A DNA stretch of 58,473 nt from Prevotellaceae bacterium UBA1710 (GTDB lineage Bacteria; Bacteroidota; Bacteroidia; Bacteroidales; Bacteroidaceae), in assembly GCA_002317355.1 (NCBI GenBank), contig DCJC01000055.1, forward strand, positions 1 through 58,473, written 5' to 3'. The notes under the pieces were generated by a model. The model was not told the DNA's origin, searched no databases, and was given only the letters and a program-made list of their open reading frames with translations. Shown one piece after another: positions 34,445 to 43,165 of this stretch (the stretch's first letter is position 1; each line of letters opens with the position of its first letter). A program made the translations under genes and the position numbers.

Positions 34445-34702
34445 CTACCTAAACATCATCGTAAACCCTATAACTGCAGCAAAGGTAGCGGCAGCAACAA
34501 TGACGAGAAAGAGAATTGAGTGATCGCCTTTATTCTCTGTCAGTCTTTCACTGATTGAAGGATCTTCATCCTCATCGTCGATTCTAAACTTACGCTTGGC
34601 ATTCTTATCAAGATTAAGCATAGCCAACTTACAAGTCTGACAATCAGCCTTATTGATGTCACATTTTCCGCAATTATTGAGTGATGTATGTTTATTTGTC
34701 AT
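34445..34702 (-). CDS. Small Cys-rich single-span membrane protein, function unknown
   Basis: 85 residues: a cysteine-rich N terminus (CGKC at 11-14, then DCQTCK near 21-26), an acidic linker and one membrane segment at the C terminus (about 62-82). The cysteine spacing suggests a small metal site, possibly zinc or Fe-S, on the cytoplasmic side. It starts two bases after the FadL-type porin gene, so the two are likely co-transcribed. I recognise no family. Confidence 0.7.
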   Translation of the reverse strand: MTNKHTSLNNCGKCDINKADCQTCKLAMLNLDKNAKRKFRIDDEDEDPSISERLTENKGDHSILFLVIVAAATFAAVIGFTMMFR

Positions 34703-34704
34703 TT

Positions 34705-36138
34705 TTAGAATTTGATATTTACACCTACAGCAACAACATCATTCTTGCGCTCGTAGGTATCAATCTTTGTGATTCCAGCAGAAACAGGAGTTTCAACCGT
34801 ACGATCATCATAGAAGTTATGCATGTAGCCGAGGTCGATGTTTACCTTCTCTGATACATTGAGGCGAACACCCATAGCAATCATATTACTGCTGAGGTTA
34901 TAACTCATGTCTGCCATGTACTTGTCAGAGAGATCATAATGTGTGTTCTGCCAACCAGCACTTACTGTAAGAAGCTTGGTTACATCCCACTCTGCTCCGA
35001 AGAGAATCTCACGAGTACCACCATCGATAAGCTCCTGCTCATCATTATATTTCACAGCATTGCAGTCATCATAGTGATGGAAACCTGCATTAAGACGTAC
35101 TGTCTCAATTGGAGAATACTGAACGCCACATGTGAATGTGCCAGGGATATCGTCACGTACGTACTTTGTCTTCTGGTCGTTGAACTTATCGAGAGCAGAC
35201 TGAGCACGAGCCATATCATTCATATCAGAAGAGTTCTCGAGATTCATCTTTGTGCGGAACTCATACTTTACAGCGAAGTTCCACTGTTCATTGAGTTTGT
35301 AGTCAACACCAATGATTGGAGTGAAACCAACGCATGACTGATCTGTTGTCATCTCGATATCACCAGCCTTTGCATTAATACCATTGATAACGGCAGCTGT
35401 ATATTGAGCTGTAGGGCCCTGATCGATTGATGCATACTTGATATTCTTCAGATAACCAGTATAGGTTGAGCTACCAATAACACTTCTTACACCTGCAAAG
35501 ACAGCAAGATTATCGTTAACCTTATAACCTGCACCTACCTGCAAGCCAAAATAATACTGACGACCTCTCATGTAGGCATCCATATTATAAGTATATTGCC
35601 CCTTCTGCAATACTGGCATTACAGCCTGATAAACAGGAAGCATTGGATCAGCAGTATTCTGCATCATCTGTGCCAAACCAGTTACAGGCATCATAGAAGC
35701 AACAGCCTCAAGACTACCGATACCATTATCGAAGGTGCACTTACCACCACCACCTGTGATAGCGAAAGAAGCAGATACGGTCCACTTATCCATTACGTAT
35801 GCAGCCTGGAAACTTGGAACTACAGGAGCAGAAGCCTTACCCTTGAAAGTACGTGTTGTCTCACCAATATGATTCTGATTGAGAGCAAATGCAGGGAATG
35901 TAGTTGTAATGTTTCTCTGCTGCTCAGGGTGCTGAATGGTCAATCCGAGATGAAAACCGTTTGGCATGAAGCAGACACCAGCAGGGTTTGTATAGACACC
36001 GTCAATATCAATGACAGCATCACGAGCTGGGTTACGAAGGAAAGATGCACTTTGATTGGAATTTGTCACAAGACCACCTGCCATTGCCTCAGAAGAGCAA
36101 ACAGCAAGAAGCATAACTGAATAAAATAATCTTTTCAT
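34705..36138 (-). CDS. FadL/OmpP1/TodX-type outer-membrane transporter
   Basis: 477 residues with a signal peptide cut after SSEAMA (residue 20). The N terminus GGLVTNSNQSASFLRNPARDA and DGVYTNPAGVCFMPNG form the FadL hatch with its NPA signature. The rest alternates as a 14-stranded barrel and ends in aromatic-rich VGVNIKF. The family lets fatty acids or other hydrophobic compounds diffuse across the outer membrane; the actual ligand is unknown. Confidence 0.92.
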   Translation of the reverse strand: MKRLFYSVMLLAVCSSEAMAGGLVTNSNQSASFLRNPARDAVIDIDGVYTNPAGVCFMPNGFHLGLTIQHPEQQRNITTTFPAFALNQNHIGETTRTFKGKASAPVVPSFQAAYVMDKWTVSASFAITGGGGKCTFDNGIGSLEAVASMMPVTGLAQMMQNTADPMLPVYQAVMPVLQKGQYTYNMDAYMRGRQYYFGLQVGAGYKVNDNLAVFAGVRSVIGSSTYTGYLKNIKYASIDQGPTAQYTAAVINGINAKAGDIEMTTDQSCVGFTPIIGVDYKLNEQWNFAVKYEFRTKMNLENSSDMNDMARAQSALDKFNDQKTKYVRDDIPGTFTCGVQYSPIETVRLNAGFHHYDDCNAVKYNDEQELIDGGTREILFGAEWDVTKLLTVSAGWQNTHYDLSDKYMADMSYNLSSNMIAMGVRLNVSEKVNIDLGYMHNFYDDRTVETPVSAGITKIDTYERKNDVVAVGVNIKF

Positions 36139-36170
36139 TTTTTATCTTGAATATTATAATTACCTCTCTG

Positions 36171-36203
36171 CAAAGGTACTATTAAATATTCACCAATGAC
36201 AAG
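36171..36203 (-). promoter_or_regulatory. Promoter of the FadL-type gene
   Basis: On the minus strand CTTG (36203-36200), 21 bases, TACCTTTG (36178-36171), with the ATG 33 bases downstream. Confidence 0.75.
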
Positions 36204-36282
36204 ATTATCCTATATTTCTCACCCTAAAGCACAAAATATCATCACATTCTCCTACTCCATGAGAAAATAGTCCTACAACAAA

Positions 36283-36963
36283 CTATCTTCTCGACATTCT
36301 TGCACCACTCTTTGTTGTAACAAGAATTGCACCATTTCCTCCTTTTGCACCATACATATTAGCGTCTTTCAGAACATCAACTCTATCCACAGTGTAAATG
36401 TTGACAAAATCTAAACTTGACACCTCTACATTATCAACAAGGAACAACGGAGTTGGATCACCGTTGATAGTTCCTACACTACGAATTGTAACTCTTCCAT
36501 TTGAGACCGAAAGTCCAGGAACAAGTCCTTGCATAGCCTCAAGAATATTCGTTCTGCCAGTACGAACAAGCACTTCACCAGGAATACCACTTGTAGCCGA
36601 GCAAGACTCACGACGCTTTACAAAGCCAAAGCCTGTATTAACGAGTTCCTCCTCTTCCTTTACAATCAACTCATCAGCAATACGTACTCGTATTGACTTC
36701 AGGGTATCTACAGGAATCTCAAACACCTTTTTTTGGTATTTAACATGAATAGTATCAGTTGGCAGCACGTTTGTCAAGCCAAACTTTCCATGCTTATCTG
36801 ACGTTGTGCTATACATCGGAGAGACAACCCAAATCTTGGCACCCTTAATCGGAGTACCTACAACATCTTCCACAATACCGTTGAATGGCACATCTTTCTT
36901 ATTTTGAGCAGAAATTGCCATAAACGCGAAGACACTTACCAACAAGAAAAATATTCTTTTCAT
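36283..36963 (-). CDS. Plug-only TonB-receptor-like protein
   Basis: 226 residues: signal peptide (to about residue 19), a carboxypeptidase-regulatory-like beta domain (about 25-95), and a TonB-receptor plug (about 115-220). The plug has PGEVLVRTGRTNILEAMQGLVPGLSV and DVLKDANMYGAKGGNGAILVTTK. In SusC-type receptors this point is followed by a 600-residue barrel; here the protein stops after SGARMSRR. The DNA beyond the stop shows no barrel remnant, so it is probably a real short form, not a broken gene. It could act as a decoy or partner for TonB or for a full receptor, but that is speculation. Confidence 0.8.
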   Translation of the reverse strand: MKRIFFLLVSVFAFMAISAQNKKDVPFNGIVEDVVGTPIKGAKIWVVSPMYSTTSDKHGKFGLTNVLPTDTIHVKYQKKVFEIPVDTLKSIRVRIADELIVKEEEELVNTGFGFVKRRESCSATSGIPGEVLVRTGRTNILEAMQGLVPGLSVSNGRVTIRSVGTINGDPTPLFLVDNVEVSSLDFVNIYTVDRVDVLKDANMYGAKGGNGAILVTTKSGARMSRR

Positions 36964-36973
36964 AGCCTTTAAT

Positions 36974-37004
36974 TTTGAATTATCAGATATTTTTTCTAAT
37001 TTTG
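36974..37004 (+). promoter_or_regulatory. Promoter upstream of tex
   Basis: TTTG (36974-36977), 19 bases, TAATTTTG (36997-37004). It would give tex a leader of about 180 bases that contains the repeat at 37046-37077. Confidence 0.7.
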
Positions 37005-37045
37005 CATGCCGTAATATGAGAGTCTCATAAGGCAGACATATTTTT

Positions 37046-37077
37046 AGTTAGGAACTTCTCACTCCTAACTTCTAACT
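37046..37077. repeat. Short agttagg/cctaact repeat in the tex leader
   Basis: agttagg at 37046 faces cctaact and ctaact at the other end, over 32 bases. The seeds match those at 6152-6230. Confidence 0.6.
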
Positions 37078-37189
37078 GACATTTAGTTACTTCGCTTGCA
37101 AAATTAACGAAAAGAATTCTTATTAAAGAGTTTTTTCACGAATTTCTTGCATTTTAGTTGTAAAAAAATCAAAAAACATACATACATCA

Positions 37190-39364
37190 ATGATTACAGA
37201 CATTAAAGACATCATCGCTAAGCAACTTCAACTCGCTGTAAAGGCTGTGGAAAATACCATCGCCCTACTCGATGAGGGTTGCACCATTCCTTTCATCTCA
37301 CGTTACCGTAAGGAGAAGACCGGCGGACTTGACGAAGTGCAGATCGGAAATATCTCTCAGCTTTACGACAAGATGAAGGAACTCACAAAGCGAAAGGAGA
37401 CAATCACAAAGACTATCAATGAGTTAGGCAAGATGACCAAGGAACTTCAACAGCGTATTGACGACTGCTGGGATTCTACCGAACTTGAGGACATCTACCT
37501 GCCTTACAAGCCTAAGCGCCGTACTCGTGCACAAGTGGCTCGTGAACTTGGTCTTGAGCCTCTCGCAACAACGATTCTTCTTCAGCGAGAGCAGAATCCA
37601 GAGCAACTTGCAAAGCGTTTCGTCAAGGAAGGCGTGAAGGATGCAGAGGCTGCAATAAAAGGTGCTCAGGACATCATCGCAGAGACTATTAGCGAGGATG
37701 AAGATACTCGTAACCGACTTCGTAACACCTTCCGTCGTGAGGCTTACATCACCTCCAAGGTCATCAAGACAAAGAAGGATTCTGACGAGGCTGCAAAATA
37801 CTCTGACTATTTCGACTTCGAGGAACCACTTCGCCGTTGTTCAGGCAACCGCCTTCTCGCTATGCGCAGAGGTGAGGCAGAGGGCATTCTTCGCATCAGC
37901 ATAAACGTGGATAACGAAGAGGCTATCAGCCGTTTACAGCGTCAGTACGTTCATGGTCGTGGTCGTTGTCAGTCTCTCGTTGAGGAGGCTTGTGAGGATG
38001 CTTTCAAGCGACTTCTCTGCCCAAGCATAGAGAATGAGTTTGCTGCAAGTTCAAAACTTAAGGCTGACGAGGAGGCTATTGGTGTCTTTGCAGAAAACCT
38101 TCGCCAACTTCTTCTTGCTGCTCCTCTCGGTCAGAAGCGAGTGATGGGTATCGACCCTGGCATCCGAACTGGTTGTAAGGTTGTTTGTCTTGACGCACAG
38201 GGTAATTTGCTATATCATGATGTAAGCCCCCTCCGTCTCCCCCAAAGGGTGAGTGATTTGGATAGTCTTGTATCGCTCAACACAAAATCAATAGAACAGT
38301 ATCAGAGAATAATAAAGAAATACAATATTGAAGCTATTGCCGTAGGTAATGGAACTGCATCTCGTGAAGCTTCCCACTTAGCGAAAGAAGCAATCAAGGC
38401 TCTTCCCCTTGGGGAAAGTTGGAAGGGGCTTTATGTTGTTAGTGAGGATGGTGCTTCTGTCTATAGTGCATCAAAGGCTGCCCGCGATGAGTTCCCTGAT
38501 GAGGATGTAACGGTTCGTGGTGCTGTCAGCATCGGTCGTCGTCTCATGGATCCACTTGCCGAACTCGTGAAGATTGACCCTAAGAGCATTGGCGTAGGAC
38601 AGTATCAGCATGATGTGGACCAGACTCAACTCAAGGCTTCTCTCGATCGTACCGTGGAGAGTTGTGTGAACTCCGTGGGCGTTGACCTCAACACAGCCAG
38701 CATTCACCTTCTCACCTATGTCAGCGGACTTGGCCCTACCCTTGCCAAGAACATCGTGGATTACCGTAAGGAGAATGGTGCATTTACATCCCGCACCCAA
38801 CTGAAGAAAGTGCCTCGTCTCGGACCTTCTGCCTATCAGCAATGTGCCGGATTCCTTCGTATTCGTGATGCCAAGAACCCTCTTGATGCAAGTGCTGTTC
38901 ATCCTGAGAGCTATGCTATCGTTGAGCAGATGGCAAAGGATAGCGGTTGTACGGTTAAGGAACTTATGTCTTCTGCAGAGAAGCGCAAGGCTATCGACAT
39001 TAAGAAATATGTGACAGCAGAGGTGGGCATCCCTACCCTAACGGATATCATGAACGAGTTGGAGAAACCAGGTCGTGACCCTCGTGCTGAGATAGAGACT
39101 TTCGAGTTTGATCCTAACGTGCATACTCCAGATGATCTCATCTCCGGCATGATTCTTCCTGGTATTGTCACCAACCTCACCAAGTTCGGTGCCTTCGTTG
39201 ACGTTGGTGTTCATCAGGACGGTCTCATCCACATCTCTCAGATGGCAGATAAGTACATCAGCGATCCATCAGAAGTCCTTCATCTTCATCAGCACGTCAA
39301 AGTGCGTGTTGTAGAGGTGGACAGAAAGCGTAACCGTATAGCGCTCTCACTGAGAGGGGTGTAA
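37190..39364 (+). CDS. tex: Tex-family RNA-binding transcription accessory protein
   Basis: 724 residues. An N-terminal helical Tex domain is followed by a YqgF/RuvC-like nuclease-fold domain starting at MGIDPGIRTGCKVV (about 319-332) and containing AIAVGNGTASRE and VSEDGASVYSAS. A helix-hairpin-helix region (about 495-560) comes next, and then a C-terminal S1 domain (about 650-722). Tex binds nucleic acid and is linked to transcription and stress tolerance. Residues about 345-354 and 404-414 are encoded by G/C-rich inverted-repeat arms (38224-38251, 38405-38432). They add a few residues relative to the Tex pattern as I know it, without breaking the frame. Confidence 0.94.
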   Translation: MITDIKDIIAKQLQLAVKAVENTIALLDEGCTIPFISRYRKEKTGGLDEVQIGNISQLYDKMKELTKRKETITKTINELGKMTKELQQRIDDCWDSTELEDIYLPYKPKRRTRAQVARELGLEPLATTILLQREQNPEQLAKRFVKEGVKDAEAAIKGAQDIIAETISEDEDTRNRLRNTFRREAYITSKVIKTKKDSDEAAKYSDYFDFEEPLRRCSGNRLLAMRRGEAEGILRISINVDNEEAISRLQRQYVHGRGRCQSLVEEACEDAFKRLLCPSIENEFAASSKLKADEEAIGVFAENLRQLLLAAPLGQKRVMGIDPGIRTGCKVVCLDAQGNLLYHDVSPLRLPQRVSDLDSLVSLNTKSIEQYQRIIKKYNIEAIAVGNGTASREASHLAKEAIKALPLGESWKGLYVVSEDGASVYSASKAARDEFPDEDVTVRGAVSIGRRLMDPLAELVKIDPKSIGVGQYQHDVDQTQLKASLDRTVESCVNSVGVDLNTASIHLLTYVSGLGPTLAKNIVDYRKENGAFTSRTQLKKVPRLGPSAYQQCAGFLRIRDAKNPLDASAVHPESYAIVEQMAKDSGCTVKELMSSAEKRKAIDIKKYVTAEVGIPTLTDIMNELEKPGRDPRAEIETFEFDPNVHTPDDLISGMILPGIVTNLTKFGAFVDVGVHQDGLIHISQMADKYISDPSEVLHLHQHVKVRVVEVDRKRNRIALSLRGV
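38224..38432. repeat. Inverted-repeat arms inside the tex reading frame
   Basis: Arm 38224-38251 starts aagccccctccgtctccccc and arm 38405-38432 ends agttggaaggggctt; they are imperfect reverse complements. Translated, they give SPLRLPQR and LPLGESWKGLY. The composition matches the ccccc-type intergenic arms in this window, and the coding sequence between the arms looks normal for Tex. Confidence 0.65.
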
Positions 39365-39392
39365 GTCCCTTTTCAAGTGAAGAGTGAAGAAT

Positions 39393-39465
39393 TTAAGTTA
39401 ACGTGAGTTCGACGAATTTGTTAGTCGCTTGATTGATGAGTTCGTCAAACTCACGTTAAATCAAC
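39393..39465. repeat. REP-like palindrome at the 3' end of the RAYT gene
   Basis: Left arm 39393-39419 (aacgtgagttcgacgaatt) faces right arm 39438-39465 (gttcgtcaaactcacgtt). The right arm contains the stop codon of the transposase-like gene. The same core gagttcgacgaatt is found on the other side of the gene. Confidence 0.85.
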
Positions 39466-40645
39466 TCCCTTTCCACCAATCATCATCATTCTTGCTGATC
39501 ACCCTTGCAAGTTCATTCATCACAAGGCACATCTCTCTTGTAACCTGAATTTCTTTCTGGTAGATATAGCTCCACGGAGTAATCTGCACGAGTCGATTCT
39601 CACCACAAGCATAGAAGGCCTTGCCAACTGGTTTATATTTGGTAGAGAAACCATTATCCATAATCTCTATAAAAGGCAGTTGCTCAGTCATGAGTAGCTG
39701 CTTTATTTCTCTCTCACGGGCACTAATGAAAGCGGAGACTATCACATTCCCATCTCTTGCAGCAGAAATGACAGCAGAAGCCTGTTCATCAAAATGATTT
39801 GCATCAGCTCTATGGCAGATGAGAGGTAATTTCCTTTCGTTCATCATCCATTGCCTGTTGCCAATGTAATCCAAAAGGGCATCAGGATTAAGCCGTGAAA
39901 GTACATTCTTTTGTGCAAGTTCCCGTTTATCAGGATTTTTAGCAAAGAAAGGATCTGCAGCAACAGCTCGCATCGCAACATCCACTGTCCAGTTGCGCGA
40001 ATGTTGATGGCGAAAGACATGGAAGCGATCATGGAAGTCTCTCTTTATCAGTCTTCTTTCTGCTTGCGAGTGTATGTATTCTATCTTTATCTGCACCTCT
40101 TCCTGCGTGATAGGCACCACATCATTATAGCCTCGTACAAAGAGCGCTGGTCCACGGTAGCTGCGAGTGTGGTATCTATCCTGCCATACTCGTGCTTTAG
40201 CACCAGTCCCCTCTTCATTCTTCATCTCTCTCCATGCTATCCCTATCGTATCCCAATAAGCATGCGTACAGCCTATCATGAAACCATTCACCACCCTACC
40301 GAGATGCACTTTCTCCACTTTCTTCATGTATAGCAAACCATGAAAATGATCAGGCATAGCTTCTGCATCAAGAACCGTCACATTCGGACAGTATTGAGGA
40401 ATCCCTTTCCACACCTCAAGCACTTTCTGCCCTAATTCCGTATAGCGGACATGTGGAGCATCTGCCTCTCCATAAGGCACACCAACCCTTCCTTCTACAG
40501 TTCCAAGGATTGGGGCTTCATCCCGAACATTAAGAGTCACGAAGAAATATCCCTCAAAATAATTGGTCAAGGGATCACGCTTATGGCCTTCAGGAAGAGA
40601 AGCTTCCTTCTTGCGTATCATCGCCATCTGTGCAGCTGTCAGCAT
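39461..40645 (-). CDS. REP-associated tyrosine transposase-like (HUH/Y1) protein with a C-terminal domain
   Basis: 394 residues. The N-terminal half has the Y1 transposase signature: MPDHFHGLLYM with the HUH pair His100/His102, VWQDRYHTRSYR (about 153-164), and a helix IKIEYIHSQAERR with candidate catalytic Tyr190. RAYT proteins of this type move or maintain REP palindromes by single-strand cutting. Usual RAYTs are about 150-220 residues; here about 180 more follow. Residues 265-365 (LPLICHRAD, AARDGNVIVSAFIS, LPFIEIMDNGF, ENRLVQITPW) look like a Rossmann fold of the DprA/SLOG type, a pattern-based guess. Palindromes sharing gagttcgacgaatt lie on both sides. It is a single gene, not in an operon. 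Confidence 0.78.
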   Translation of the reverse strand: MLTAAQMAMIRKKEASLPEGHKRDPLTNYFEGYFFVTLNVRDEAPILGTVEGRVGVPYGEADAPHVRYTELGQKVLEVWKGIPQYCPNVTVLDAEAMPDHFHGLLYMKKVEKVHLGRVVNGFMIGCTHAYWDTIGIAWREMKNEEGTGAKARVWQDRYHTRSYRGPALFVRGYNDVVPITQEEVQIKIEYIHSQAERRLIKRDFHDRFHVFRHQHSRNWTVDVAMRAVAADPFFAKNPDKRELAQKNVLSRLNPDALLDYIGNRQWMMNERKLPLICHRADANHFDEQASAVISAARDGNVIVSAFISAREREIKQLLMTEQLPFIEIMDNGFSTKYKPVGKAFYACGENRLVQITPWSYIYQKEIQVTREMCLVMNELARVISKNDDDWWKGS

Positions 40646-40743
40646 ATCAGGAAAAAGAATTAAGTTAATTCGGCAATAAAAGTAAGAATTATTTTGCTAA
40701 TAAGCAAGAAAATACGCACAAATCTGCTATAATTGTTATAAAT

Positions 40744-40841
40744 AACTTGAGTTCGACGAATTAATTATATTCAGTTCAAGCATCGAAGGTGCACGTTCAA
40801 ATTGAATGTTATTAATTCGTCGAGCTCACGTTAAATAACTT
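40744..40841. repeat. REP-like palindrome upstream of the RAYT gene
   Basis: Left arm 40744-40767 (acttgagttcgacgaattaa) faces right arm 40809-40841 (attaattcgtcgagctcacg), with an inner ttcaa/ttgaa hairpin in the spacer. It shares its core with the pair at 39393-39465. Confidence 0.85.
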
Positions 40842-41036
40842 TTGCTTTCTTTGGTTTTTAGTCTGAGTTTTTATTACAAAAGCGATCCATTTAACTTCCT
40901 TCGCTCTTCTTTCGCTCTGCCCTCGCTACAAACCCAACAAATCTCTAACAGCAAGTGGGTTTGCATAAGAGTTACGTAAGAGTCACATAAGAGGAAGAAG
41001 AGAAGAAGATGTCTCGCTCATCTTCCGTGATGACAA

Positions 41037-41104
41037 GGGGGTAAACTCAGTGAAGCTCCGTTCCATAAGCGAACAAGAAGCGAAGGTTCACTGAGTTTAC
41101 CCCC
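41037..41104. repeat. Perfect 18-bp inverted repeat
   Basis: gggggtaaactcagtgaa (41037-41054) and its exact complement (41087-41104) with a 32-base spacer. The gap 40646-41206 also shows ttcgctc/gcgaagg seeds around it and no ORF I can support. Confidence 0.9.
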
Positions 41105-41151
41105 TAGGTATAGCGAAGGATTATCGAAGGACGGATGAAAGAGGAATGGAC

Positions 41152-41194
41152 AAAAAAATCTCCCTATCCTTCGAGAGAATAGGGAGATTTTTTT
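41152..41194 (-). terminator. Terminator of the fimbrillin lipoprotein gene
   Basis: aatctccctat pairs with atagggagatt, extended by A and T runs on both sides, giving a bidirectional intrinsic terminator 13 bases past the stop codon. Confidence 0.9.
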
Positions 41195-41206
41195 ATAAGA
41201 GGTTGT

Positions 41207-42937
41207 TTACTTTACCAAGACAGGACGAATACTACGACCTGCATAGCGTCTGTCAGTAAGATTTACAGAAGGTAAATCAAGACAATAAGCATACTGTCTG
41301 TTGCCTGTATATAACGTTTTTGTCCAATACTGAGCAGTAATACCAATATTTTTCAAATGAGCTTCTTGTGGATCAAATAAAGTACCACCATCCAGCAACT
41401 GACCAAAACATGCACCTGCCGCAGGTAGCCACAAACTTCTTGAAGTATAACCAGGAATCTTACTTGTCAGTTTAAAACCTTGTCCTTTACCATTCTCATT
41501 ACCTGTATAATTAGGATGTTTTGCTTTTGCTGATACTGTTACATTTGTGTATAAATTCGACATTTGTTCATTAGTAGGCATACGGAATTTATAGGCCAAA
41601 TTTTTAGAGTATTCATATGCAATATCATCTGCATCATCTAATACTGTTATTCCATCACTACTATTATATTTTCCCATATTTGGAATAGCATTTAAAAAAT
41701 CAAGCGTTCCGTATGAACTAAATCTATATGTATCCCATTCGTATTTTGTCTTCGTTTTTCCTTTATTAAATACTAGATTTAATCCTTGGACTTTTCGATC
41801 ACAATAAGGGGATTCATCATTCGTTCCTTTTGTGGTAGTTTCATTATAACCGAAATCTTCACCCCAACCATAGAAATTACCATAATCGTACACATTATCA
41901 ACAAACAACTTCTTTGCACCAGCAACGTTTCTTGTAGCCCAAAGTGTACCATCAGGTAAACCAAGGTCGATAATGCCACCATCATATATAGTGCCATTTT
42001 CTAAACCACTTTCTGCATTGTAAGAGCCCAAATCTATGACTTTACTTCGTGCAATAGTATAAGATGCTGTTGATTTGCGCTGATAGATTCGTTCTTTTCC
42101 AGAAGTCAAATCTTCAAGCTGAAGAGTAAAACCGCTGGTAAGAGTTGTAGGAAGAACAGCAATATAATACACACCATCAGCCAATTGACTTTGATCTGCA
42201 TTTTCAACAACGACAGAAGAGGCTGCACCTGTACTAACACTAGAAATATCAGGATTAGCACCTTCAGTTACAGTAGCAGTAAAAGAACCAGCAATTTTGT
42301 TTTCACTATTATTAGAGGTAAAACGAATGGCATGGATTTTAAATTTACCAGCTGTTGTGGAATTGGCAATCGTCACCTTTATGAAAGAAACTACATTCTT
42401 AAAATCAAAATTTCTCTTTGTTGTATAACCTGTCATAAACTGAAGATCAGGATTGATATTATTAGTTATAGCAGTTTGTACAGCAGGAAGAGTCGCATTG
42501 AGTTTAACCACATCTCCTTCTTGCGAAAAAGATGTATTAGTATTTTTATCCGGATAAACTGCATAAAATTTATCATCTGATCCATTTGAGGTAATTTTTT
42601 CACCAGTAAAGACAGCCTGTTTACCATCATTTTCATCTATTCCACCTTCTTTAATAGCAAAAGAACCATTATTATTATTGGTTGCTGCAATATTATAGAT
42701 ACGGATAGCATCAGCAACTGTCCAAACAGTCTTTAGATAATTTTTAGTCCCAGAATTATACTCACTAAAAGCTGTCCTTGTAATATTACCATCTTCAATA
42801 GAAGCAGAGAATGACATCTCGGTTTCTACTGGATTTGTAATAATTGTATTTTCGTTCTTCGTTGTTTCATCATCTGCCGAACAAGCAGAAAGCATTACTA
42901 CTGATAGCAGAAATGCATATTTTGTTATAATTTTCAT
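41207..42937 (-). CDS. Fimbrillin-family lipoprotein with FISUMP domain
   Basis: 576 residues. A lipoprotein signal (VVMLSAC, Cys about residue 19) is followed by a fimbrillin/Mfa-like beta domain (about 40-300). A C-terminal domain of the Fibrobacter-succinogenes-major-paralogous type follows, recognisable by IDLGLPDGTLWATRNV, YGWGE and the final RYAGRSIRPVLVK. It is probably surface exposed and could be a fimbrial subunit or adhesin. An in-frame ATG exists at 42952, but it overlaps the end of the small upstream ORF. The ATG at 42937 lies three bases after that ORF's stop and gives a better signal peptide. Confidence 0.85.
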   Translation of the reverse strand: MKIITKYAFLLSVVMLSACSADDETTKNENTIITNPVETEMSFSASIEDGNITRTAFSEYNSGTKNYLKTVWTVADAIRIYNIAATNNNNGSFAIKEGGIDENDGKQAVFTGEKITSNGSDDKFYAVYPDKNTNTSFSQEGDVVKLNATLPAVQTAITNNINPDLQFMTGYTTKRNFDFKNVVSFIKVTIANSTTAGKFKIHAIRFTSNNSENKIAGSFTATVTEGANPDISSVSTGAASSVVVENADQSQLADGVYYIAVLPTTLTSGFTLQLEDLTSGKERIYQRKSTASYTIARSKVIDLGSYNAESGLENGTIYDGGIIDLGLPDGTLWATRNVAGAKKLFVDNVYDYGNFYGWGEDFGYNETTTKGTNDESPYCDRKVQGLNLVFNKGKTKTKYEWDTYRFSSYGTLDFLNAIPNMGKYNSSDGITVLDDADDIAYEYSKNLAYKFRMPTNEQMSNLYTNVTVSAKAKHPNYTGNENGKGQGFKLTSKIPGYTSRSLWLPAAGACFGQLLDGGTLFDPQEAHLKNIGITAQYWTKTLYTGNRQYAYCLDLPSVNLTDRRYAGRSIRPVLVK

Positions 42938-42939
42938 TT

Positions 42940-43098
42940 TTAATTTCCCCATTTAAATTCTTCTACTTCCAAATCTTCTACTTTAGTTCCTTGATCTTCA
43001 GAAGACAACTGCAACGTATTATACTGCGATTGTTGCTGCATAACACCTGCCGTCTTCAACTCAATCGGCTTCATAATTGGTGTTTTGTAAGTTTTCAT
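42940..43098 (-). CDS. 52-residue peptide encoded upstream of the fimbrillin gene
   Basis: ORF from ATG at 43098 to TAA at 42940: starts MKTYKTPIMKPIELK and ends VEDLEVEEFKWGN. It is basic at the N terminus, acidic at the C terminus, and has no signal peptide. Small Prevotella ORFs with a similar basic start are familiar to me but unexplained. Its stop sits three bases before the lipoprotein start, so translational coupling is likely. It could be a leader peptide, a chaperone-like partner or a secreted peptide precursor. Confidence 0.65.
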   Translation of the reverse strand: MKTYKTPIMKPIELKTAGVMQQQSQYNTLQLSSEDQGTKVEDLEVEEFKWGN

Positions 43099-43165
43099 AA
43101 TTAGTTTATTTTAATGATTGATAATTTTCACCTTGGTTATCTACACTCATTTGTTTTATCTCCAT

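Noticed and set aside
36283..36963. Frameshifted SusC pseudogene
   Set aside because: No barrel-coding remnant in any frame is visible downstream; the stop is followed by a short gap and the promoter of the next gene.
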